Source of the DNA: Aurifilum marmelostoma
Lineage: Eukaryota; Ascomycota; Sordariomycetes; Diaporthales; Cryphonectriaceae
DNA: 64,000 bases
NCBI GenBank assembly: GCA_027559495.1
Contig: JAMXSV010000008.1
Coordinates: forward strand, 2,046,001-2,110,000
Direction of reading: 5' to 3'
Shown: positions 11,400 to 23,822 of the stretch, piece after piece
Position numbering within the stretch: the first letter of the stretch is position 1
How the letters are laid out: each line of letters begins with the position of its first letter
Made by a program: the position numbers and the translations under genes
Notes under the pieces: model-generated
Told to the model about the DNA's origin: nothing
Database searches by the model: none
What the model saw: the letters and a program-made list of their open reading frames with translations, nothing else

Positions 11400-12537
11400 C
11401 TATTTTCCTCCCGCCTTTTCAGCCAACAACTGCGCAATCAACCCACCAGCTGCCAGCGACCCCCCATAGATTGCATTTGGAACCACTCGTATAGCTGAAG
11501 CGGCATCTCCAGCGGCAAAGACTCCATGCACACTCGTCTCGTTGAAAGGTGGATGCACCTCAATCTGGCCGTCCTCGCCGGTCGTCAGGCCGAGCTGAGA
11601 TGCAAACGAACCATTCAATTCAGCTTCTGGATAGTGAGTCTGTGGTAATTATTGTTCATCAGTATGGACCGGTTATAGCGTGACTACAAAGACGACAAAT
11701 AGTACGCAAATATTGGCTTGACACTACACTTACAATGAAGGATTCTTTGATCTCGGTGCCATCTTCGAGCGTCACCAACACATCTGTTGTGTAACGAGAC
11801 ACGAGCTTGAGGCTCTTGATCCGACGCTCTTCAAAGCAGACCCTCGTCTCAGTGTCGGCGATCTTGGCACTCGCCCGGAGCTCCTCCCTCACCTTTACGT
11901 CTCCATTCGTATAGACTCTCAACTTTTTGGCGAGCTGAAGAGCCATATTACCGACATGCGTCGCCATGGTCGGCTTAGCGAGCTGGCCCACAGCAAGCAA
12001 CCCGGCCGAGTCTCCGCCTCTCTCTTCAAATCCGTGGCACACCAAACAGTGAAAACTAGAGACATGAGGATCAGCAATCCATACTATAGCCAAAATACGT
12101 ATGTATGCATTCAGGGCGAAATCAACCGCCTTCACTCACATCCCCCAGCCCCAGCAATCATCGTAGCCCTCGATATCCGGCATCACATCCTTCACACCAG
12201 TGGCCAAGACAACCTTGCGGCCCTCATATACGTTGCCCAGCCCGTCTGTCGCCTGAAAACGCCCCGACTCGAGCTTCTCGATCTTGGCGACCCAGGCCCT
12301 CCTGAACTCGACGGTGTCGTAGCGGGCCAGAATGTCACCCTTTGCCTTTGTCCTGAACACTGCAGGGTCCACGTGGTCAAAGCCCGGGACTCCATGCATG
12401 TGCTCTGCTCGGGCATTCCGGTAGTTGCCCGAGTCGAGGACGATGGCTGTCTGCAGCTGTCGTGCGATGGTGGTGGCCACCGTCAGCCCGGCTGGGCCTC
12501 CGCCTATGATCAGCACATCGTAGACCTTGGTTGCCAT
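11400..12537 (-). CDS. Thioredoxin-reductase-fold FAD/NAD(P) dithiol oxidoreductase (GliT-like)
   Basis: Flavoprotein with a redox-active dithiol, related to fungal GliT-type dithiol oxidases and thioredoxin reductases. Exons on the minus strand: 12537..12140, 12055..11734, 11639..11400; introns 84 and 94 nt; 319 aa. FAD-binding GGGPAGLTVA is near residues 10-20. The catalytic pair is CLVC in FHCLVCHGFEERGG at about 136-139. The C-terminal FAD motif is VFAAGDAASAIR. GliT-like enzymes form or reduce disulfides in small molecules; no biosynthetic core gene (PKS or NRPS) is nearby, so a detoxification or general redox role is as likely. Reading could begin further upstream, but the first ATG in good position is at 12537, directly before the Rossmann fold. 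Confidence 0.9.
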
Positions 12538-14662
12538 TTCAGAGTGGATATGGTAGGGTAGAAATAGAGTATTTGTTACTTGTGAGAGACGTGGATATGA
12601 TAGATCTTCTTTTTCAGAGAGAGATCTGACGTTAGAATTGGAGCGTGGCTTTCTGTGACTGATTGGTTCTTTTATTTCATTTTTCCTCAATTGTAGAAGG
12701 ATCTGATGGACATCAATGTGGCATACTGCCTGAAATCAGCATATCCAGAAAATCTCCTGACTGCACATTTCTCTTGTCGCCTGACCCCAAATCACCCCAG
12801 TTCTCAGTTTCCTGGTTAGGCCGGATGCAGGTCAAGTGGAGTGGAGAAGGGGAAAGGAACGACTAGACGAAGAAAAGGAAGCAGTATAGGAAGTTTGTGT
12901 CTTCTCTTCCCCTCCTTTTATATTTTGTTGTTCTTTCCCCTTCTTTTCTTGTTTGCAAAAATCATTGGGCACCAGCATACTGTATGTAGTGGCTAACCGA
13001 CCACACCGTGTGTACTAGTGACTGTCGAAGTGAGCTCTGGGCATCCTTGGCAGTGCCGGAGGCCTGTAAGTACCTTGTCGCGCCGGGCTTGTATTGGTAG
13101 CATTTGAGATTTTATCAAAAATCACATGGATGAGTTGGGGCTTGCTGAAGCTCAGTGATCCTTTGGGGTCTGTCTTTTTCTGACCCTGAAACAGATCATC
13201 ATCAGGACTCAGAGACAAAACAAGAATTAGATGGCGTGGATAACCCACACCCTCCCAAAACTGCCGGGCAGTGACATTCCGCGAGGCGTCGTGACACATT
13301 GCTGAAAATGACTTCAGGCTAAAGCTCACTCGTGACTGAGATCTAACGATGAGACCAGGAGCCAATTGGCGTCAATACGGACGACACCATGCTCCCTTTC
13401 CGTACTCGTATATACGCGCACGCTGAATGAGTAATTCTGTTTGATCTGAAGTGAGGTTAACTCGGCGTTTCAACGCGAGCGCGAGCTGACGGAGCTGACA
13501 GAGGACAGCACTGCCACTCGGATGCTCCATATCATGGCAAATAGTGCAGCCAGATTCTAGGACTTCTCAGCTCGGCAGGGCTCTCGACTGTACATACTAT
13601 AGCATGTACTATGTAGCAGTGGTCGTCGTGAAAAGAGGGCCATTCTAAAGGGGACACAAGGAATATCCATCTCTCGCCTCCCTCTATTCTCGGGATTCTT
13701 GTTCTCCATGGGAGTAAGGAAAACAATCGTCGATCAGCTCCCTCCTTCTTGTAGCTTATTTTCTCTGGCCAATCTGATGTTTTGAATATCCTTACCCATG
13801 GTGGTCGGGGGGTGGTGGTTTTTCAATCCTGCATTGAGAAACTCAATGGTACCTTGACGTATGTGCCTCTCCCCCAGCAGTGCATCTCTGCATCTGCAGG
13901 TCAAATCACCTCACTTCGTCGCCCTTGGGGTTCGAGCTGCCCCATGTGGTCTGCTGGGCCACACTGGGCCACTGCTGGGCCGCTGAGGCAACCCTGTAAA
14001 ACATGGGCATCTTAGCGACCCTCACAGCTATGATCCTTGCGCGAGTTCCCTGTTCTTGTGGCGGTGCACAGCCCCCGACTGGGTTCCGCGTTACGGTACG
14101 GTACTCTACCGAGCCCCAACACCTCTCAACCTTGATTTCTAAGTGTCCCCCTCAGCGCCTCCTTACTGGCTCCTCAGCGGTTTCCCCTACCCCCCCCATC
14201 TCGACCTCCCTTGCTGTGCCGAACCTGAACAACCCCGCGTGCCACCGTCATCCGCCCGTCACAGTCTCGCTTTTTCCCTCTCGATCTCTCAGTGGAGCAG
14301 TGACGCACTGCGCCCCTGGGCTCTAGCCCCTGCCCCTGCCTCTAATACTGATCTTCCCCTCTGACTATTGTAGTAGCACTATGGTAGTACTACGTAAAAT
14401 GTTAGGCTTCGTTTGGTTTCGTTTGGCTTGGTTTGGGTGCCCTCCCGCGCGCCGGTGAAACTAAACCCGCCCACAACTGCATTGTTCATTCCCCTTCCCA
14501 AGAGTCTAACTTAGCTATTTGCCCATCTTCGCCGTCGACGGCTGCTCTCTACCAAAAGCCTCTTTCTCACTCGCGACGCACAGAACAAAGCACTTGTCTC
14601 ACTGCTTCCAAGCAAAAACAGTCAGGCGCGCAAACACACACACACACCGTGCCTCTAGACCC
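12538..14662. other. Intergenic, divergent oxidoreductase / patatin-like
   Basis: 2.1 kb between divergent start codons. It holds C/T-rich DNA, a GTTTGG-type short repeat at about 14409-14437, a CTGGGCC-type imperfect repeat near 13957-13982 and a short CA repeat just before the patatin start. No gene is supported; a 116-codon antisense frame at 13015-13365 has no recognisable features. Confidence 0.5.
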
Positions 14663-16781
14663 ATGGCATCAACCGGTCTGACACGGAAGGACACCACGAA
14701 GGGTCCTCCCCTTCGTGTGCTGTCGCTAGGTGCGCACTCCCTCCTCCTCCTCTTCTTCCTCCGCCGACGGCTGCCGGCTTGTCTCGACACTTTGTGTGTA
14801 CTAACCATGGCGTCTCGACCCATTCAGATGGCGGCGGTGTCCGAGGCTACAGCATGTTCATCATCATACAGGAGATCATGCACCGAACTTTTGTCGAGAT
14901 GGAAGGCCGCGCGCCCAGACGCCACGAGATCCCCAAGCCCGCCGACCACTTCGATCTGATTGTCGGCACCGGGACGGGCGGCCTTATCGCCCTCATGCTT
15001 GGGCGCCTGCGGCTCGACCTCGAGACCTGCAAGGAGCTCTACGTGCGCATGACCCGCATGGTCTTCGAGACCGACAAGACCCTTTTCGGCATCCCCACCC
15101 ACTCGACACTCTTCAAGGCATCAAAGCTCGAGGAGGCGATTCAGGAGGCCGTCAGGGAACACACAGTATCAGAGTCAGAAGGAGACGACGGCACCTCGTC
15201 CCTGGTCAGCCCGCTGAGCCCACAATCCCGCGGCGGGAACACCCACGGGCCGAGGAGGCATCTCAGCAACGCGAGCGTTGTTAGTTTTAGCGCCAAAAGC
15301 CCGACGGCACAGATGGCACGGCCCGTCTACTCCGGAAGGGGAGGTGATCCCAATGCGCGCCTGTACGACGAGAGAGAAAACCGAACCAAGACGTATGCTG
15401 AGTCTCGAGACCCTTTCATCTAGGCTGTTGGACTGTTTGGCTGACACACAATCTTACTAGGGCTGTGACTGCAATCTACAACGGCGCGCGCAGTAAATCT
15501 GACGTTGTTTTGCTGCGGTCCTATGACTCGAGGAGGGAGACGGCCCCTGAATACGACTGTACCATCTGGGAGGCAGGAAGGGCAACCTGTTCTATCGGCC
15601 TCGCCTTCAAGCCGGTCCGGATCGGTCAGACTGTTTTCCACGATGGCGGTGATGGACGATTCAACCCCTCCCCCGAGGCCCTCGAGGAGGCTATGACAAA
15701 CGAGTGGCCGGGACGCGAGATTGGAGTTTTCCTCAGTCTCGGGACGGGAAAGAGGCCCAAGAGCAGCGATGCAAACAAGACTGAGTGGTACGAAGGATTC
15801 CTAGGAGGCTTCGCCGAGGCTAGGAGGAGACTCATCTCCAAGATCGAGGGCTGCGAGAAGACGCATGAGCTCATGAAGAAGGAGATCCTGCCATCCAAGG
15901 GGGTGAACATTGACAACTACTACCGGCTCAACGTGGAGGTCGGCGTGGGCGAGTTTGGAATGAACGAGTGGAACCGGCTGTCCGAGATCTCCACGTCGAC
16001 GAGGATGTACCTCGGCCGCAGGACAGAGCAGAAGATGGTCCAGGACTGCGCTGCCAGACTGGCCAAGATCAACCGGGCAAAGCAGCGTTTTGAAAGACAC
16101 AGCGTAGAGGCGGACCTGAAGCCCTTCAAGGAGGACTACAACCTTCTCTCGCCGCTCGCAGTGGAGCTCCCGGCAGAGATCCCAGAGGCATGGCCACCAG
16201 CGCCGAACACACCCTCGAACCGGTCTATCGACAGACAGTCTTACGACTCTGGCATAGACGCCCTATCTGTGCCAGGAACCCAGCGGTCTCCCCGAAGCTC
16301 ATATGAGCGTGTCTTACCTCCCATCCCGCAGGACGAGGAGGCTCATATCCCTCCACCCCTGTCTCCTCGGCGAGAAACGCCACCTGAAGGACGAGTACGG
16401 CCGCCGTCGGCGCCAGTCCCTGACCACAGCGCCGACCACGATGATCACCTGGTGGTACACGCACCATCGCCAGCGCAATTTCGGACTGCCGCAGGGACGG
16501 ACAAGATCGCCATAGTCTCAGCAGACGAGCGTCCTCGAGGCCAAGGAGCTTATGGTGCGTCACCACAGCGCTCAAGGGTTGAGCCTCCGCCACTGCCACC
16601 CAAGACACCCCTGCCCGACCACCAGGCCATGCGGAGAGTGGGCACAGCGCCCGCTATCTCGTCCATTGATGCCGCTGTTGGTGGTGGTGGTGGTAGTGCT
16701 GCTGCGCCGCCGTACCCGCTTGATGACGAGCAGCCACCACCGCCCGTGGGGAGGAAGCCACCGAATTATCAAGCTCGGTGA
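14663..16781 (+). CDS. Patatin-like phospholipase-family protein, nucleophile replaced
   Basis: Exons 14663..14729, 14828..15392, 15461..16781 (introns 98 and 68 nt); 650 aa. The patatin fold is shown by the oxyanion loop DGGGVRGY (residues 23-30), the strand-nucleophile elbow HFDLIVGTGTGGLIALML (about 64-80) and the Asp motif VFHDGGDGRFNP (Asp about 272). The elbow should be GxSxG; here it is GTGTG, with GGG coding Gly71 where the catalytic serine belongs. The protein may therefore be non-hydrolytic. A Ser-rich insert sits at about 155-205, and the C-terminal third (from about 450) is a disordered Pro-rich tail with PPPLPPKTP-type SH3-ligand-like stretches and a GGGGGS run. An upstream frame gives a longer N-terminus, but the splice at ctag/gtgcgc restores LSLDGGG. 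Confidence 0.85.
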
Positions 16782-16973
16782 AGAAGTGAGAGACAGTGAG
16801 AGAGGGAAAAGAGAGAGAGCGCGCGCACACGAGAGATACCAAAGGCTGGAGAGGAAACGTTGTGTGCGCAGGAAGGTTTATGCAGCTTATCTGTCTTGGC
16901 TCAGGAGAGTATAATCGGAGATGTTGGGTGACTGAATCAGGTCAAGGCATATAATCAGGCTCCGGCCAAGCCA

Positions 16974-16993
16974 ACACACACACACACACACAC
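16974..16993. repeat. (AC)10 microsatellite
   Basis: Ten uninterrupted AC dinucleotides downstream of the patatin-like gene. Confidence 0.9.
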
Positions 16994-18692
16994 GCCCGGC
17001 TTTGGAAGGGGTGTTGCACAGCGTGGGCTACGGGGCTGGGGCCTAGACTGGACTGACTGAGTGAGCGACTGATCTTGGCTTGTACATGACGGTGACGGTG
17101 ACGGCGAGGCGGCGTTCAGGGGATCCAGGATAGGGTTTTCAGTGCGGGAGTGCCTCTTTTTTTTTCTTTTTTCTTCTTCCTTTGATATTTTTTTTTTTTT
17201 TTGTGTCTTTCTTCTGTTTGTCTTCAGGATACCAATTTCAGCATACATGATTTCTTTTGCACCTCAATAACGAGTCACGCCGTATCTGGTCTCAGAACCA
17301 TTTCCTCGAATCTATAGTTGATGACACCAGTGGAAAAGAAACAAGTCAGCCAGCCCCGTCCCATTGGACCCAGCAGACTGGAAACAGGGTGGATCTCTCG
17401 TCCCAAGTCCCTGCATCCGTGCCGATCCTCCCCTGCAGCCTTGATCGATTCGGTTGTGTGTCTGGCGCTGTTTGGGTCCTGTGCTCTCAGAAGGACGGTG
17501 TGCTATACTTACACAAGGAGGAAAAAAGGGTCTAGCCGTAATTATTATCTCACGCCGCGCCAACTATGTCCTCCTTCGTCTTAACTTCCCCCAGGTTCAC
17601 CCCGTATTCTCGACCTCCCTCCGTCCCTCTCTTGCTCACACCCCTTCTTCACGTTGCATCCGCTGCACATGCGACGGAACGTGGTATCGCCCTGCATGCT
17701 GATGATAATGATGATGGCTCTTGTGTCATACGACCAATACCACATCGTCATTGCGCTTTCGAGGCTCCTATGCCAAGTAGTCTAACGGTCTCCATCCCCG
17801 CCAGGGCCAGGGCGCCCGCTACCCTTTTACCTGCGCCAGGAGGGAGACATCACGAGCCAAGAAGTCCCCAGTGACAAGGCTGAGGGCTGCGGGAGGATCT
17901 CGTTTCCCTACTACTTACCTATGGTATACACTCTGTCCTATCCTGTCCTCTTGCTCTGTTGCGCGTCATTTACATTGCGCATCCCCGTTTCTTTCACGTC
18001 CACTCGTGCAACACCCATGCCACCCAGCCCGTCCGCCCGCCCACCCACCCTTACCCGGCTGGCGTGTGCCAGTCAGTGAGTAATTGTGGTGTGTGCGTGT
18101 CAGCTCGACAACCTAAAAACCATCGAAGGCATGGTGTGGTTCAGCGTGGCTTGATAAACCTCGTCAGCTGGGCGTGCTTGGCATTGTACTGCAGGTGGTC
18201 CTAATTCGTTATACTCTCTGCGCGTTTTTGTTTCGTCGGGCTCCGTGAGATTTTGATCATCTTTTCTCAAAGCAAAGAAGGGAAAAGAAGAAGAAGAGGA
18301 AAAAAAAGAAAGAAAAAAAAAAATAGTCGACCGTACCTTGGGTCTTTTGCTCTTGGGGGGGGGGACCCCTGGGACCCTTCTTCTCCCTTCCACCGTCATC
18401 TCTTTCTTTTTCCCACACGCCTAGTCTCTCTCGTCTGTTGTGGTCTGCACAAGGTGCTTACCCAGTCAACCGTCCAACATCCAGACCTCCTTGCTCTGCT
18501 CTTTACCCCGCCTGGACGGGTCTTGAGCTGGCCAAAGTTGGCCCGATGCTGACAATGACAAAATAGAGGTCCTCGTACATAGTTTCCAGCCGTTCGGTAC
18601 CTGACAGGCTCCTTCATCCTTCGTCATGTTTGTCGGGCTTGACGGCCAGCCAGCCAGCCAAACAAACAAGAATGCCTTTTTTTTTGCCTTCC

Positions 18693-18723
<31 letters not shown>

Positions 18724-18725
18724 AA
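18693..18725. repeat. T24-A9 homopolymer junction
   Basis: 24 T directly followed by 9 A, in the middle of the gene-free stretch. Exact lengths of such runs are unreliable in assemblies. Confidence 0.85.
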
Positions 18726-21097
18726 TTGATGCGGGTCTTCCGCCCGCTTGTACCTTGAATGGAGCCCCTCGGGTAGGACGGATGACAGACTTACTGATGC
18801 AGCTCACCAAATAGGAAAAAAGAAAAACAAAAGCAAAAAAGAGGATCCCTCAGCTGGTACCAAAGATGGTGTTACAGTGCTATAAGATGGACCCAGCTCG
18901 TTTATCTCCTTCTGCAGGTAGTCTATACCGTCTTCGGCATATGACCTGGGGCTTTATAGGGCTGGATCCCATACGAGAGTGCGACATGGGGGCCATCATC
19001 ATCATCTCCTCTCTCTTTCTCTGTCTCTACTAGGTACTGTAACACTTCTCCCCTAGCTGTTTGTAATCACTGCATGAGATTACCATAGTTTTCCCACGGT
19101 CTTCTCGGCACGTCAGGCCCTGTCAATAATCAACCAATCTACCAATCCATCGCGCGAATTCCCTAATACGACATCGTGGTTTTTTGTGGGTGTGGGGGGG
19201 GGGGGGGTTTGTGTCTCGGAATGTTCACGAGCCTCGAAAGAGACATGGTTCACAAGAGTCAGGAACGGTCTCTTTTTTTTCGACTTTTCTCCTCGTTTTG
19301 CTCCATGCCCTTCTATCTTTCTTAATTTTCCTCTCACTTGTACACACACATACACCACATCACACCACCCCTCCTCCCCTTGCAGGAAAACAGAAATAAG
19401 CCTGTCAGTGAGGCTCAGCTAGTCAGAGACACTCGCAGCCCGGCTGGATCTTAGCCATTCATATAACAGGTGCGCCACAGCTCGTAGAGCTGCCCTCTCA
19501 GCATCCACCGCCAAGTCGCTAGCCAGTCCTGTGGGAGGAACATGGTGTCTTTGCCAGGTCGATCTCGTTGGGCGCAAGGGACGTAATAGACTCACCTGCA
19601 GGAACAGGCAGACCCTCCTCTTCCTTTCCCTCTCCTCACCCTCTACTTGTTGTGTTTACCTTGTAGACGGCTGAATATTTTATTATTGACCGCTAATGTA
19701 CAATTTGTTTCACCCTGGACCTGGCCCAGAAACCAACCATTCCCCTCCCCCCCCCCCCCTTCCCCTTCCGCGCCCTTCCATTGGTCTCTCTCGCCATTGG
19801 TTTTTTTTTTCTCTTGTTAGGTGTGTCTTAGGTAAAGTGCAAGTACCTTATTACATAGCACCATAATATGACGATTCCTACTTCTTACTTTTTCTGGGTC
19901 CGTGGCGTCCACGGGGATCCTCCCCCATCTCCCCAACTGCCGCGCACCAAGGGTGGGCATAACGAGAAAGCTTGTTCGTGTCTATTGGCTGGAGCTACCG
20001 TCCGATCGGGATGTTGCCCTGCTAAGGTGAGATGAGAAGAAGAGAGAGAAAGGGAGGGACCTGGATCTCGCTGTCTCGAGACCATGGGTCCGCCATGGGA
20101 AAGCCACCCCTTCCCCTACCACACCCCCCCCTCTCCTCGGGCCATCCCTCCATCTCACCCCAGGCAGCGGTGGCCGGTGGCTTGATGAGAAAATGTCATC
20201 ATGTTTCCCTGCACTACAGCAGGACACACGTCGAGAGATAGAGTCACACCGGCTATGTCGGCCAGAGACAGAGCAAGGAGCCAGGAAAGGGCCCAAGAGA
20301 AAGAGAGAAAAAAAACCATGACTTTTCCAATGATGATGAGGTCTCGGCGCGCTTCTTCCCGAGTGACGCCATGCAAATTTGGCACCTGACTTTTTGTCTC
20401 AGGGCGTCGCATGGTGGACAGGGGGAAAGGAAGAATCAAGCACATGGAAAGGAAAAACAAAAGATGAGACTGGGCCCGCTGACAAGAGACGTAGGAAGAC
20501 TAGGCCGACGAGAGAGAGAAGGCGAAGGGGGGGGGGGGTCTCTAGAGGAGACGAGAGAGGAGAAAAGTAGTGAGAGACCGTCGAGGTGACCTATCAGCCA
20601 GCGCGGACGAGGCTCCAGCTGAGGCTCTGTCAAGCCTGTGTAGGTTGCGGGCTACTTTCTTATGCTAAAAATACCATATAATTAGCGGACATGGGCGTCC
20701 TGCAGAGCGTTTATTTCATAATAAACCACAACCCCCCTTGTTCACAAGAGGACATGACGTGGAGAGGCGCTCGATACTTCTTTCTTTCGACTACATTCGC
20801 CACTGTCCCAATCGAGCAGACGCAAGGATTTCTTCTCAAACAGTCTGTCTGATCCGATCCCATGGAGGGCAGTGTCTCTCGACCTGCTGCTGCCCACGTG
20901 CTGCTGGATCTATCTGGGCTTACCTTGTGTCTTATTCAACCTACGTACCTTGCCCTCTTGTGAACGGGTCGAGCTGCCCTTGTTCACACCAACGCCGCGG
21001 GCCAGAAAAGGTCGAGGAATAAATAACACCCTCCCTACATAAAGGCCCTGAGCTCTCTCTTGTCTTTGACCTGGGCCCACGTGGTCTCAGGGATTCT

Positions 21098-21181
21098 ATG
21101 CACCATCATGTCCGACTCTTCCCATTCTGGCGGGCCTGGACGCTCTTCGCGGTCCGAAAGGGTGCCCGTGTCTTGCGGTGA
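21098..21181 (+). promoter_or_regulatory. Possible upstream ORF overlapping regulator start
   Basis: An ATG ten bases before the regulator's ATG opens a 27-codon frame (MHHHVRLFPF...) in another phase that ends with TGA at 21179-21181, inside the first exon. If transcription starts upstream, it could lower initiation at the main start. The TSS is unknown, so this is only a candidate. Confidence 0.3.
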
Positions 21182-23822
21182 ATGCAGACGGCGGAAGCAA
21201 AAGGCAAGTAAGAAGAAAGGGGAGCAAATCACTGTCACATGGCCCTTTGTCTTTTCCAGAGTCCCATGAGTCTTCTTCTACTTCTTTCTTCTGGCTTGCC
21301 ATGCGGCTCTCTAGGAAGAAAGATGACGACGAGGAGGGATTCCGAGCGATATGGGGCGGTAAATGTGCTTTTTGGGAACACACCGGCTGACGCAAGATGG
21401 CACTCCACAGTGCAACCAAGGCCAACCATGCAGCAACTGCGCGAGGAGATTTCCTCCACCTCTCTGCGAGTATATGACGAATAACCCTAGGTTTGCTCAC
21501 CTCTTCTGCCCTGCTTTTCCATTTCTGAGTCTCGTCAAAAAGAAGAAGCAGAGAACCTCCGAAGGAACAACTTGGTCTGACAGTCTCCTCCGAAAAGACG
21601 CAGTGACGGGCCTGGACAGTACCCGATGACAACGTTGCCCTGCAGTCTCCTCCCTGCCTCTTTCCTAGGAGACGAGCTTGTACCGGTCGATGGCATCTCC
21701 CGGCCACTTTTGCCAGCGGACTCACATGCCCAGCTCCACCATCACCACCACTATCAGCAGCAGCACTTATGGCCGACCACCGACTGGCCGCAACCTGCAA
21801 ACTCCAGCACGACAGGATGGGAGAATCATTGGCAAGGGCCTGCTGGGCCCACCCAGGGCGGTGTTGCCTCGGCCATATGTCTACCAGGCTGTATGGCGCA
21901 TTCTGGCGCCTTTCATACCGCCAATACGCTGCTAGAAAGGATCATTACGTTCCCTGCGATACATACCCGACAGTGGCAGGCTGAGAAGACCGACGAGGTA
22001 CTATTTTGGCTGAGACAGCAGTCGTGGTCGGGCTCGGCTGGTGATGGCACGCCTCTGCCTTTTGAGCCAACACGGCAGGACGCTGAACTGTTGCGCTTTT
22101 GTGAGTCAATCACCATCCCTGTGATAAGGTGAAGAAGTAAAAAGGAAAGAGAGAGGAAGAAAAGTCCCCCCGCGGGGGGGGGGGGGGCGCAGACGAGCAA
22201 GAAGGGAAAGACGGGAGAAAAGAACAAGGACAAGAAGAAAGAGATAAAGTCGACCCGCGAGGCGGAACGTAATGCTAACTGTGTTTCTCTCTCATCTTAA
22301 AAGTCGTCAATTTCATCTCCCGCTTCAAAGCGTCCCTCGATAGCGACCCCGACATCAACTCTAACCCATATATGAGGCAGTATGTGCCCTTTTGCTTGCA
22401 CAGCCCGCTGCTGATCCAAACGGCCATCTATACATCGGCCTGCTTCCAGAGCGAGATGGGCAATGTCGAAAGCACGACGGCAGTGGCACACAAGTGCCGG
22501 GCCATCGAAATGTTGACGGAGCACTTGCAGAGCCGGGGGTCGACAACAGATGAGGCTATCGCGGGCGTGATGCAACTGATGCTTAACGAGTGGTACTGGG
22601 GCAATACGGACGATCTGCGGGCGCACCTCACCGGCCTGCGCGAGATGGTCAGGCTGCGGGGCGGGTTTGGAAACCTGGGTCTTGGGGGCTTGCTAGCCAG
22701 GCTTGTTATTGTGTAAGATGGAGCCGAAGTTGAAAGGGCGCGATACAATTCCCTTCCGTACTCGCCCCTCTTCCTTTCACAGGACGGCCTTGAACAGTTG
22801 CAGAGCGCTGGTGCTGACCAGGAGAGCTAGGTCCGACGTTGCCATCGCTTTGTCCTTTGAGGTCCGGCCATATCTTCAAGGCGGAGCTGAATTCGACTTT
22901 CGAGATGTCGCGCGGGTCCCATTCAGGGTGTTCCTCAACACGCCCCTGGTTCCCTCGCTGGCGTCATTCTCGAGATGCGCTGAGGCCCTGCACCTGCATC
23001 AGGCCACGGCGCAGACTCTCGACGACATGAGATTTCTGATAGGGTTGGTCCTGGCTCTCCCCGACTACCCTTCAGACAAAGACCTCCAGAAGGTCCAGAG
23101 CACATCCGCCTGGATCTACGACCGCATCTCCAACCTCACGACGGAGGCTCCGGCAGCGCAGCTCCATAGGGCCTCAGAGGGTCAGCTTAGCCCCCCTGAG
23201 TGCTGATCTGTTCGGCTCGACAGCCCTCAGACGTTCACCATCAGGCGAGTCTCCACGGCGGGCCTCTCGACATCAGAGCCCGACTGTCCCGAGCCACACA
23301 GCGACGAGTATCGATACTGTCAGTCATCCATCCGGCCCAACCATGCAGGATATTATGTACCAGGCCGTAAGGCAGGCAGCCCTGATCTATGCGAGGGCGA
23401 TCATGACCCGGAAACCCCTGCGAGACCCGGCCGTCTGTAGCCAGGAAGATTTCTTGCGGTTGTGGACCACCGTGTGGAGAATTCCGCTGCGCACCTGGAA
23501 GACGGTGCTCGGTGTCTTTGCGTGGGTCGTGTTGAGCATCACACCTGCGTCGCGAGGCACACCCCACGAGAGGTTTGTCAAGAGCCTGTTGACGGTGGGC
23601 CTCGTCCAGATGGGAATGGAGGACTGGGATGTCGCGGACAGAGGGATGAAAGGCGCGCTGACGCTGATCGGGTGGCTGACGGGGGGCAGCAGCGGTGACA
23701 GTGCTGGAGGGCATCACCAGGAGGAGAAAACCAGAGGCGGCGGCGGCCTTGACTCGGGGTCCTTTATCGATCCGGGACTTTTTGTCAACGAGACGACGGG
23801 TCCCGTGACGCAGGGTTGGTGA
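21108..23822 (+). CDS. Zn2Cys6 fungal transcription factor with Fungal_trans_2-type domain
   Basis: Six exons: 21108..21203, 21411..21490, 21646..22100, 22304..22712, 22831..23180, 23224..23822; about 662 aa. The first splice junction joins SCGECRRRKQK to CNQGQPCSNC and gives a perfect binuclear zinc cluster, C-x2-C-x6-C-x5-C-x2-C-x8-C (Cys 23, 26, 33, 39, 42, 51). That intron starts with GC (AAG/GCAAGT). A His/Gln-rich linker (HHHHHYQQQH) follows, then the long helical effector region with NPYMRQYVPFCLHSPLLIQT, EWYWGNTDDL and LREMVRLRGGFGN, characteristic of the PF11951-type fungal regulators. The acceptor of intron 4 at 22830 was chosen because it joins LVIV directly to SDVAIALSFE. Intron 3 holds a 15-G run. 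It lies 1.4 kb upstream of a MATE transporter on the same strand. Confidence 0.87.

Larger units (their letters stand above)
16782..21107. other. 4.3-kb gene-free stretch upstream of Zn2Cys6 regulator
   Basis: The longest stretch without a supported gene. It is dense in homopolymers and microsatellites: GA repeats after the patatin stop, (AC)10 at 16974-16993, T runs at 17157-17202, T24 then A9 at 18693-18725, G14 at 19194-19207, a C run near 19748-19760, a T run near 19801 and a G run near 20527-20537. Frames present are short and compositionally biased. It probably holds the extended promoter and leader of the transcription factor gene; a noncoding transcript is possible but unseen. Confidence 0.5.

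Noticed and set aside
13015..13365. 116-codon minus-strand frame upstream of the patatin gene
   Set aside because: No domain, poor coding character and no plausible exon partners; it lies in C/T-rich promoter-like DNA.
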